Assembly: GCA_009760855.2 (NCBI GenBank)
Contig: WPIO01000010.1
Span: 6,516,001 to 6,580,000, forward strand
Reading direction: 5' to 3'
DNA from: Cristatella mucedo
Taxonomy: Eukaryota > Bryozoa > Phylactolaemata > Cristatellidae
Length of the DNA stretch: 64,000 bases
The position numbers and the translations under genes are program-made. The notes below the pieces were generated by a model that searched no databases, was not told the origin of the DNA, and worked only from the letters and a program-made list of their open reading frames with translations. This document shows positions 22,069 through 31,682 of the stretch, in pieces. The stretch's first letter is position 1. Every line of letters starts with the position of its first letter.

Positions 22069-24304
22069 ATCCATACATTTTGATATTAGGCCATGAATTT
22101 TACAACTTGCCACTACCAGGTCGGCCGGCCTATTTGGTACGATCGACTGTATGTGTCCCTGAAAATATCAAGCACCACTTAATTACACCACCCGATGCTC
22201 CAAAATAGATTTTACAGAGATTCAATATTTATTTAATTTTAGTTTGAGCTACTTTAAATAGGAATTTCGCAAGTTTAAGTAGTTCAATCCATGCAGTGGT
22301 CACGGCAATCTCTGAAGTAGCCGTTGCTAATATTACATTTCATTCTTATTCGTTGCAAATCACCAAGGCCTTGCTCTAAATTAAATTGAATAAAATACTA
22401 AATTCAGTTCAAATTCATGTCGCCCTCAGAATTGCATGCCGTTTAGCACGAGCGAAATAACTATAATATGCGGTTATAGTCCGGTCCGATGGCACAATCC
22501 ACGGCGCTCCTGTGCAATTCCCAATAAAACGACCAGAAACGCATGTGAAATAATATGATGCCAGTGCGTACGCCAGCAATTGCAGAGTAATAGAGAGTAT
22601 AATTTACAACAAATGAGGAAAACTATAGTATACAGTCTGGTGCAAGGACATTTGCCAAAGCCTTATTTCTATACCAACATAATTCATGCATAGTGACTGA
22701 CTCAAGATGCCGGCCAAGCTTACAACACGAGGCAATTAATTAACACACTTTTAAAGCAGACAAATATTATATGCGATAAGAATTTGAGCTTCCTGCGACC
22801 ATAATAAGGCCAATTTAAGGTGAATTTAAGTCAGCTGTGGATTTGGGCCAAGTGATTGCTGTGCATCGCAATGGATTTTGCGAGATTTACCATTTGCAAT
22901 TGGTTAGAATTGTATGGTCGCACTTCAAACACAGTGTTCTTTAAAAAGGAATAAAAAGTACAGCTTCTCACTACCGATAAGAGTGGTATTAGCCCAGGCT
23001 ATTGCATTAATTAGAAATGCTGCGTCCGAAAACAAGTGTTGACACGAAAATTTCTCATTCGGAAAGTAAATAGAATCAACCACACCAAGAAATCTAAAAT
23101 GAAATTGAACAACCAAATTTTTTCGTCGATTTCTGAGCAATCGTAATACATTTTTGTATTTTTCTGGGCCATTAGAACCCATAACCATGAATTTTCCAAA
23201 TTAGATGCATGATTAATTGGCTAAGCTTTATCAATGTCCTGTAAACACGGGGAGCAGTACTTTGCAATTACAATCTGAGCTTCTCAGAGAACATTTTTGT
23301 TCGACTGGCATAGGATTATAGTAATGGCCCTGGTCTGTTTTGTCAATAACCTTGCATTGCCTGACATTTAACAGTAAAATGGTTTGAATTCCAGGTGAAT
23401 GACGATGTATTTTAGACATAATGTGCCATACTATGTATTAAAAAATAGAGCAAACAGAATCAAACTTCTATGCCTTCTGAAACACAATGCAACCGACTTC
23501 GGAATTTGCCTTGGCCATTTCAATCAATTACAATGGACTACACGAGAACGCACAAAGCATAATGGAGAGAAACTGTTGGTTATACTTTAAATATTGTACA
23601 TTTTTGTTGTCAAGCCAAACTTGAGCTTAGCCCAGCCGATTTGTGACGCATTTAAGATAACTTTAAGTGGATTGAGGTGGACTATAGTGGATTGCTGTGC
23701 ATTGTTTTGCATGCCTTCATCTTTGCAGCCAATTTAGGCAAGATTGCTAGAACAGCTATGGTATTAAATTTGGTGGGTAAAACGATTTGATAAAAACGGT
23801 GGTGTACTAGAATATTTACTCAAAACTAGAGCTTTGTGGCACCAATTGTGACTTAAAATATTACATTGTCAAGTCGTACTTCTTCCTGAGCCGGTAGTAT
23901 CCACTGTGTACCCTGTGACAGTTGTCATGACCTTCGAGACTGCAGCAGAGCAAACGCTGGTGGTGATGGAATGTTTTTATTCTGATGCTGGACCAGTCAC
24001 TTAAATACATTAAGATATGTCTGCTGATAATGTCAGGTATATGAGTCAACTAGCAATTACACTATTTTGCGATGCATGAGAATATTTCAATGTAGCAACA
24101 CGTGCAGGATCTCGATTTATTAGAGTTGGCAGCTGTACTGCTATTTTGTATTTGAAGGAGTTTGTTCGTCAAAATTACTAGAAGAGTCCTAGTAGGAAAT
24201 GGCAGATATTGCCGAGGCGTTCACAGCCAACCCTTTCTGGTTATGTCTCTTCAAAACCACTGTCGAAGTACTATTGACAAGCATGCATATTAAATATCGT
24301 GGGC
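22069..24304. other. Long stretch without recognised features
   Basis: About 2.2 kb in which I see no gene or known repeat. Short open frames at 22925-23188, 23399-23590 and 23861-24049 carry no motif. Confidence 0.35.
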
Positions 24305-24480
24305 TTGTTCTGTAATGCAATTAAGAGAACTTAATCTATATTCAGGTGCTTCATTCTTGATTATGTAAACTGGAGGGCTGTAGCCCACGGCCACCCTCAA
24401 TAAAGACATTTACCTTGATCTTGGTCGGGGTGGGGGAGTACCTTAACCACTAGGCCGAACCAGTACTCTACTGTCGTTTG
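24305..24480 (-). mobile_element. tRNA-derived SINE 1 with LINE A-like tail
   Basis: On the minus strand the element starts with a tRNA-like head. The A box TGGTTCGGCCTAGTGG (24462-24447 read in reverse) is followed, 60 bases on, by a B-box-like GGGCTACAGCCC (24386-24375). The 3' part (GAATATAGATTAAGTTCTCT) matches the end of the LINE A 3' UTR (AGAGATTAAGTTCTCTGAGG). SINEs often borrow the 3' end of a partner LINE so that its reverse transcriptase recognises them. A second copy is at 37412-37545. Confidence 0.6.
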
Positions 24481-25709
24481 GCAACTTCAAAGCAAAAAAG
24501 TGTGAAAAATTTAAGCACTGCCACAACGTAAACAACAGTGTGCTTATAAAAATGTTATGTAGCGACGCTGTCTCTTTCTGTTCTAATACAGGTCTAAACA
24601 AAATTTAGTGGCCAATGGTGTGTGCCTAATTATCTCTACTTCCTATTCACGACCCTCTATTTTAGCTGATTAAGTAGGCTCGCGTGTATAGCAGTAAAGG
24701 AGCTTGAACTGTTACCGCACACTCTTGACGTTAGTAATCAAGGATCAGTCAAAGCATTATTCAAATCCACACCCCCTCGTATAGTGCGAGCACCTAATCT
24801 CCTGGGCTAACACGTCCGTACTTTCCTTAAAGGTGACTTGTTGATCTTAATTTAGCAGTTTGTGTTAGGGGAAATAAACTAAAAAATATAAACTAGTTTC
24901 AATAACATTGTTCTTGAAAAGCAGGAGTTAGCATCTGTGATACTAGGCTTCAGATTATTAAAACTTCACATGCGGTACAGGCAATCACATCTCTAAGAAA
25001 ATATGAGGATTATCATTGTTTAAGCTCATTCTTTCTAAAGCTCGAGCCTTATGTAAGATTTTTAGCTTTCTTTACACTTCCAGCCAACCTTTTCAATAAT
25101 TAAATTACCTTTTAAACAGCAAAACTGTGCTTCTTGATGACGAAAATAACCGTACAAGGTAGCATGTTAGCTGAGATCAATGGTTTATTTGACTACCCAC
25201 AGTGAATGGCTTGGAGACAAGCCACCATGCTCAGTTTGAAATCGGGGCTTGAAACATCGACTTGGTCCAAAGCTTGCTGGTTCATCCCACAGGATACAAT
25301 ATGGTAATCATAAAAGTGGTTACCGTGGTACTGTGACGTTAACATTGCTGGAGCTCATGGTTGAAAGGCAGCGACCCCCTCAAACTAAATTACAACAAAG
25401 GCAACTTATTTCTAGATATTAGAAACATGGCTTCACTGAGGTGTTGCACGGCTATTCCTTAATAGGACATATTTTTTCAATTTCTTTTAGCATTTGCATG
25501 CAATCTTGATGACCTGTTTAAAAGCTATATTTAAGTAGAGGTTTGTATCAGCTTCAGAGTAAAGTCTGCCTACTTTCAGTCAGAGAATTTCGAAAATATT
25601 GGCCATTCTGAGACGAGGATTGCCTGGTTAAGTTGGCCCAAACATTTTGACACCCTGTCGCTACTTTTATAGATCGCTTGACCTACGATATCCGGCCGTC
25701 GGAAAGTGA

Positions 25710-26230
25710 GGTTTACAGTTGATGCAAATATCTGCATCTAGGCTTATGTGTGGTGAAAACCACTCTTGTCACTTTACTATATTTATACTTCTATATATCT
25801 ATACTTCTCGCCGACCTTTAGTGACTTCCGGTCAAGTAGCACATACGCTCGATGGATTTATTACTCACTTAGCGGTCTCTTCATTCTTTCATTCGCCCTT
25901 CTTATACAAACTATTTCTGAACCAGGATAGGTATCGTATCACTCCCTCTTTTAGCTCAAGTTGATTAGCTGTGTGTGGTCTAATCAACTTCAAATCCTCA
26001 AGTGACCTTGCTTTCAGTTCCCAAAAACCAGACATCTTTCCAAAGCGGATTCATGATATCTCTTGACTTAGCGACATTAAAAAACTAAAAGCTTGCTTCT
26101 CTTATGGCATTTTCAGGTCCGTGTCAATTTTCCTACATATGGCTACGAGTGCTGACACTATGCATGTTATCGCTAAGCTTTTAACAGGCTTCCTTTCTAG
26201 GATACGTAAAATGCCTACAAGATATTAATT
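25710..26230 (+). mobile_element. Highly decayed LINE A 3' remnant
   Basis: The reading CGENHSCHFTIF aligns with the LINE A C-terminal RRSCHITPLLADL block, and ...SSFFHSPFL with the following SLHSxAPAYL block. Downstream, GTGCTGACACTATGCATGTT corresponds to the LINE A 3' UTR. Many indels show it is older than most copies here. The same remnant is in the other duplicate at 61390-61900. Confidence 0.6.
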
Positions 26231-26762
26231 TATGTTAGTAAACTACTCAAAAGCCACCATGCTAGTAATATTTTTATTTTTAAATAACGTAATCTTTTTA
26301 TTTTTAAATAACAAGGTTATTTAATAAGGTTATTAAATTTGTTGAATATAGAAGCCTTGGCTCTGCGGTCTGGGACTACTATACTTGCCGCTGCAGCTCA
26401 CTCTGTGCTTGGTTTATCCCAGCCGAAGGCTTCAATGAGTGCCAAGGGGTATGGCCACTTTGAGGTTAAAGGTGGCCGACTGAGCAGCAATGCCTACTCT
26501 GGCTCACTAGCCTGACACTTATCAAACAACGACCTTTATGCTGCTCTTCCAATTCCATTCACTATAACTACAATGGCTACATTGATTCAAAAGGGCCGTG
26601 AAAGACAAGCCTATGCTGGCCCGGCAGTATCGGACTACGCGGTTTGGAAGAGCCGGTCGATAGCGACAGCCGACGGCCAATTTAATCTGTGCAGTACTGT
26701 TATTCAGCTCGTGGAGCGTTCGCGCTTGCGGCCGCCTCTGCATTTGAGGACGAAGCGGCGTA

Positions 26763-27284
26763 ATGAGTGCGAGAGTCAATCCATACGGCGGAGTTGGCCA
26801 GAACCCGTACGGCGCTCAGCCACCGCCTGCTTATCAGCCTCCCTCAGCGTGAAGTTACAACCAGCCAAATTCGATCGGCTTTGGCGCCCAGCCCAGCTAC
26901 TCCGGCGAGCCGCCGGGTTCTAGCGCTCAGCCGAGCTACGGCGCTCAGCCTGGGTATGGTGCTCCACTGAGCTACGGCGTTCAGCCAAGCTACGGTGCTC
27001 AGCCGAGCTACGGCGCTCAGCTCGGTTACCATGCTCAGCCGAGCTACGGCTCTCAGCCAAGCTACGATGCTCAGCCGAGCTATGGCGCTCAGCCTGCGTA
27101 TGGCGCTCCGCCGAGCTACGGCGCTCAGCCGAGCTACGGTGCTCAGCCGAGCTACGGCGCTCAACTCGGTTACGGCGCTCAGCTTGGTTACGACGCTCAG
27201 CCGAGCCAGGGCAGTGGTGCCACTATATCGTCAGTTACCAACAATCAAAACCTGCAGGTTAACTTAGTAGCTGTTCAAGCTCCG
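26763..27284 (+). pseudogene. CD225 family N-terminal exon with hexapeptide repeats (unit 2)
   Basis: The ATG at 26763 opens a 174-codon exon. It has a head (MSARVNPYGGVGQNPYG, QPPPAYQPPSA), then about sixteen six-residue units of the form GAQPSY, then ISSVTNNQNLQVNLVAVQAP. It ends in phase 0. The paralogue at 62403 ends at the same residue before a real GTAAGC donor; here the bases are ATAAGT, so the normal donor is lost. A perfect cryptic GTGAGT lies five bases on but would shift the frame. A TGA after PPSA replaces the TGG of the paralogue. The exon is therefore probably non-functional as written. Tyr/Gln/Pro hexapeptides resemble low-complexity, self-associating segments. The likely 3' partner is the CD225 exon at 41156, about 13.9 kb away across LINE insertions; this pairing is inferred. 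Confidence 0.65.
26930..27205 (+). repeat. Coding 18-bp minisatellite (GAQPSY units)
   Basis: Imperfect tandem repeats of the 18-mer GGCGCTCAGCCGAGCTAC encode GAQPSY, with variants GAQLGY, GSQPSY, DAQPSY and GAPPSY. About sixteen units are present, against four degenerate units in the paralogous exon at 62403. Every length change is a multiple of 18, so the frame is kept. Confidence 0.85.
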
Positions 27285-27348
27285 ATAAGTGAGTCGGCCC
27301 GATCGGCCAGTGTGTTGTGGCAATCGTTGAGAAACGCCGGCGCTGTAA

Positions 27349-27371
27349 AGCCACGGACAATATCCGTGGCT
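27349..27371 (+). other. Intronic hairpin, copy 1
   Basis: AGCCACGGA and TCCGTGGCT form a 9-bp perfect stem around the 5-base loop CAATA, 65 bp downstream of the exon end. The equivalent hairpin in the duplicate (62771-62795) has a G-C pair changed to C-G at the same stem position, so pairing is preserved. In one frame the same bases can also be read as codons, so the structure is not proven. Confidence 0.45.
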
Positions 27372-27734
27372 CCGATTTGACGATAGCTTGGTATCCCCCT
27401 GTGACATGGTCTTCAGTTTAGAAAGCACAGCCTATGTGCATTATAGGCCTCCAAAGGACCTCAGGCTGGCTCTGCCTATACAAAAAGAACTCTCTGTGGC
27501 TGTGGAATAGATTGGTATTGAATAACGCCGGAGACTCCCACGTTAAGGAATGGGAGCTGCCTGTATGGCTGTCCCACTCAACCAACTTTGGCATAATTGA
27601 GGTCAAAGGTGGAGCAGCTTGGAAGCCTTAGTAGAGCTTGAGTATTCAAAACTCTAACATGATGTTCACACTTCTTCTAGTATTAGCAAAAGTATTGGCA
27701 TTAGGAAGAGCAGAGCTGTCATGCCATGGCCTTC

Positions 27735-28260
27735 AACCACTACAGGTTGATCACAGGACACAGAACAAAGCCCAAAGTCTTAAGCTGATTTACAAGCCAA
27801 GCCACGGCTTGGCTTCTTTATGCCTAGCTAAACTGCTGCACCAGGTTCAGCTTCTGCATTTGTTCAGGTCGTTTATGTAGGATAAATTAGCTGTTCGATT
27901 CCCACGCTTAAGATCCGTTGGTGACAGAAGCTTTAGCTCTGCAGGTCCTAGACTGTTATACTCATTCAAATATTTCATATGCAGTGACAACCACTCTCCT
28001 GCTGCCGTCTATGGCAAATCCGTTCTAGCCGTCCTGGGCTATTACTACCATGCTACTCACTATCTCAATTGCTCTCATGGCTTATCTAGATCTCACTATA
28101 CCGTTGTCGCCAGAGGTGAAGTCAGCTGTCTACCGATTGCATACCAAAAGCCACTTCGGCTTTAAATGCACCATAAATAGCTCTCCTGCATTACACCCAG
28201 ATGTTTTTTTTGGTTCTGTGGAGTTAAAGATGGAGATTATTGGCTTAATAATACTGACTA
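27735..28260 (+). mobile_element. LINE B 3' fragment inside duplication copy 1
   Basis: Reads as the C-terminal end of LINE B ORF2: CLAKLLHQVQLLHLFRSF, then a GDRSFSSAGPRL-like stretch. The 3' UTR (TTCTGTGGAGTTAAAGATGG) follows. Stops and frameshifts are present. The copy in the other duplicate (63150-63665) keeps a longer open frame. Confidence 0.75.
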
Positions 28261-28441
28261 GCCAGCCTCTCTATGTATTCAAATTTCGATACCACTGCCG
28301 TTTTCACAATAGGTGTCACTCAAATGCTGTGGGGATTCCGCATGGTAAGCAACCTTGTTTCAGGTTTACCTGCCAGATTTTCCCAAAATGCACACAGGGC
28401 GATCTAATTCGATGGTCTTAAATCAGAATAAAGCAGGAGGC

Positions 28442-28924
28442 AACTATCAAGAACTATGTTTTCTACCCTTGAAATCAAAACTGCAGTTGAGCTTTGCATT
28501 TTTTGAAATTGCCACTATATCGCCCTTTGACTGTGTAAACAGGTTCGGTGGCCCAGGCGATCGGATGCCATGGCACGAGAACACACGAGCGAAATATTCC
28601 CAGGTTCGGTGGGTAAACCCATAAAATTATTCTGCATAAGCTGAAAACGAAACCCTAGCTTTTATGCTGAAGGTCAGCGGTATCACAGTGGATTACAGTT
28701 ATTAATGAGACCCATATAAAAGAAGCAGGACAAATAGTTAGCGACAATATGTGCAATGTCAGCATCCATAATATCGATAGTGGTAAAATGACCTGCACCC
28801 TCACCGATAAGCACGTAAAAAAAATTCTAACGAACCAAAATATGCTGTGAGGAACAAGTTCATTTGAGCCCCTTTATAAAAATGGTTAAGTGAGGCATGC
28901 CGTCTGAAAAAAAAGTGATTTATA
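28442..28924. other. Non-coding stretch between duplication and LINE B
   Basis: No gene or repeat recognised in these 480 bp. Confidence 0.35.
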
Positions 28925-30530
28925 ATGTAATGCGATGTATATCAGTTTCTTACTCCTCAAACAAACAAAGACTAAGCTGTGGTTACACGAGCGGGGAGGT
29001 TTCGTAGCACATTTCCAAGCTTAAGTGGCTTCGGTTACGCATTCGGTAGCCAACAAGCATCATCTCACGAAACAAAGAGAAAGTGAGAAGCATCGCAGAG
29101 TCAGAAGAGCAGTTGAGACGGTGAGCAGCATGGTAGTTGCAGCTCAGGACGGCTGAAAAGAATGTGCTATAGTCGGCAGCAGGACAGAGGTTGTGGTTGC
29201 ACAATAGTTTTGGAAGTGAGTTCCACAGTTGAGGACATACTGAGCAAAGGCTTCTGTCGAAAGCAGTCTTTAAGCCAAGAAACAGAGCTGCTAATGTATT
29301 GTCCGTACACGACATGAAGACATCTGGAGGCTGAAACTAGTGCTGCAGTTCAGCTAGAGCTGATAAAACTAAGCTGACGCGGAATATGCTGGTCAGCATT
29401 AGATCTTTGCTCTGCACCATTTGAACAACCAGAAGCCACGCTAGCTCTTTCTGTAAAGAAGACACGTGGTCTAACCACTGAGCTTTGTAAACTATCCTTG
29501 CACCCAAATTCTTTGCTAGCTTCAGTAGCCTTGTTGTTTTTTCGGTAGCCCAGTCAAAAGGATTTTCCAATAATCCAGCTGAGACAGAAACGAGGAACTA
29601 ATTAAAGATAAATTTCAACCCACTATGGAAGAAAGTTACAAATCTGAGATAGAGATCGGACGTGATGGCCAGCTGTGGAAGCAGTGTTAACGAACCTTTC
29701 AAAATCTGGTTTGCTGCCGATGACGACACCTGAATCCCGAGCGTAAGAAGATGGTCGCACAAAACTATCATCTATTAGAAGAGCAGACGTTTTCTGTATA
29801 GTCAAAAGCTTGAGGTGTTGTATGCCTACCGATGCCATTATATAGTTGTTTAGCATAAGGACCCCCGAACAACTAGAATCGAATGTCTGCAAGGTAAGTA
29901 TCAGCTTATCAATTGCAGCAGCAGATTCTAACGGTTAAAATGACAAATAATGGGGTATCGTCAGAATGAAAGTGATATTCGATGAGCCTGAATACATTTA
30001 CAATAGGTTGAGTGCAAACGGAGAACAGCATGGACCAAGAATAGACCTTGGGGAAATCTACAGGTGACTGGTAAGGTGAATGAGATCTTACCCTCACACG
30101 ACAGGGACTGAACCAGTATGACAAGTAAGACTGAAAACAGGATATAGGATATTGGCTGGTTTTCCAGATTGATCGTTTTTCTCAATGCTTCATGTATGAT
30201 ACCGTGAGCAAGAATTTCGAAGTCGTCTGTTTCGATCTAGCAGTGCTAGGGCAGTGACGTTATTGTCATCGTTGCTTCCTTCTGATGTAATTGATTACTT
30301 GGAGGAGAGCCGTTTTAGCAGAGTGCTTCCCCAAACCCCGACTGGAATTTGTATTATATTACATTACGTATACTTCATGCCACCAGCTTCTTATCAACAT
30401 TTTTTTCTCCAGAACCTTTGACAAAAAAGAGTGAAGCGAAACTGGACCATAGTTTCAAACATCTGTATCTGAGCCAGGTTTTGTAAGTATTGGTCTTGCG
30501 ATAGCTGATTTGAAAGACTTGGGTAATAAT
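28925..30530 (-). mobile_element. LINE B copy, RT to 3' end (dead)
   Basis: Read on the minus strand, the RT part near 30530-29909 includes FPQG-type and SDDTPL motifs; the catalytic YADD has become HSDD. A central part (29892-29337) contains WLDHVSSLQKELAWLLVVQM, and the tail part (29315-28983) contains CPQLWNSLPKLL and SALLSCNYHA-like codons. The 3' end has a decayed ATGTA-type tail at about 28925-28945. Frameshifts separate the pieces, and the endonuclease is missing. It ends beside a LINE A tail at 30535. Confidence 0.75.
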
Positions 30531-30534
30531 ATTA

Positions 30535-30640
30535 AAAGTAATAATAATACAGTTAATAAATTCATATGGCTCTCTAATAGACCCTAATCTTTCTCTAGGG
30601 ACTTCACGTTTGTTTCAAAAGAAGTAGCTCTAAAACAACT
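30535..30640 (-). mobile_element. LINE A 3' tail fragment
   Basis: An AATAATAATAC-type tail is followed by a diverged version of the LINE A 3' end (AATCTTTCTCTAGGGACTTC). Only about 100 bp remain. Confidence 0.5.
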
Positions 30641-30689
30641 GCCTAAACTTTAAAGGCTTCATTCAGAATACTGCTTCTATAGCTAGCCG

Positions 30690-31170
30690 TCACGTGGCAT
30701 ACCTACCTAAGTTTAGGAACTGTCTTCCACATTGATTTGTAAACAAATAAACCAGCTCCTAAGTTCTTTCTCGGCTAGATTGTTGTAGTTTCATTTTGAC
30801 TTGCCTACCGAAGAATGCCAGTAGGCCATTGCAGCTGGCTATAAATATACGTAAAAAGCTAGTTTAAAATCTCAAAGGTCTGTCGATGTGTCTCCTTTGC
30901 TAAAAAAGCTAAGATGGCTGTAGGTTGATTAATGGATACCAGTCAAGTTCTTAAGCGGACCTACGAAGCAAGCTTTGGCATAGCTCCTCATACCTAGCTG
31001 AACTGCTACATCAGTTTCAGCCTCCTCGTGCCCGCAGGCCCTATATGGACGCTAAATTAGCTGTTCCATTTTACCGCTTAAAGACTGTTGCTGACCGAAG
31101 CTTTACCTTTCCAGGTCCTTGACTGTGGGACATACTTCTTTCCTTTTCACAAGTTTTTATTTATCTACGA
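30690..31170 (+). mobile_element. LINE B C-terminal fragment
   Basis: Matches LINE B in the plus sense from the segment TGCCAGTAGGCCATTGCAGC through CTAGCTGAACTGCTACATCA (the AELLHQF region) to a GACCGAAGCTTTACCTTTCC segment. It is broken by many changes, and the 3' UTR is missing. Confidence 0.6.
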
Positions 31171-31682
31171 GTATAAAAAAGCGAAGGCTGTTGGGTGGCA
31201 TCGGCTATCGTTGGGCAAGTCACTTTCAGCCATGTCTCGCTCAAAGCAATCCGGTCGAGGGGGCCGTCATGAATCGCGGTTTGCCTTAAGATGGGTTTAC
31301 CACAATTTGAGTGTGGCTTCCCCCAATAAACTTAAGACCAGTCATTCGGTTATAGTAGGCCTGAGTACTCCTGAGTTAGATTATTTTCTCTTAAGGGACT
31401 GAGCTCTAGGTGGCTGCAGGCAATTTTGGAAAGGCTGAATATGCACAGCCTACTCGACGCATCGTATGAGTCTGGATCTTGTGGAATGTTTGCAATCCAC
31501 CAACTCTGTCAGCAACAGCCGCACTAAGAAAAACTTTTAAACTGCTATAGCGAAATTAAAACGGCTTGCATGATCGTCAATAGTCACAAGATCAGGATCA
31601 GCAAGCAGTAGAACGCTTCGTTCGGAAAGCGAAGCATGTATACTGATATGCTTTTGGGGAAATGTTTTTGAAACGAGCAAGT
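31171..31682. other. Non-coding stretch between LINE copies
   Basis: No gene recognised. The open frame at 31088-31402 begins inside a LINE B fragment and its downstream part has no known motif. Confidence 0.35.

Larger units (their letters stand above)
24599..28441 (+). repeat. Segmental duplication, copy 1
   Basis: This block is repeated in direct orientation at 60265-63863. Both begin AAATTTAGTGGCCA and end GGAATAAAGCAGGAGGC or its near match. Similarity is continuous with small indels. It holds, in order, unique AT-rich DNA, a decayed LINE A 3' remnant, the N-terminal CD225 exon, an intronic hairpin and a LINE B 3' fragment. Because both LINE fragments sit at the same places in both copies, they predate the duplication. 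Copy 1 has about 240 bp more, mainly from expansion of the coding 18-bp repeat and AT-rich sequence near 26262-26345. Confidence 0.9.

Noticed and set aside
26930-27205. Regular 18-bp repeats considered as a CRISPR array
   Set aside because: No unique spacers; the repeats are contiguous, in frame and in a eukaryotic exon.
26844-27267. Arg/Leu/Ser/Ala repeat proteins in other frames of the 18-bp repeat
   Set aside because: Shadows of the GAQPSY coding repeat. Only the GAQPSY frame has the conserved head, tail and donor shared with the paralogue.
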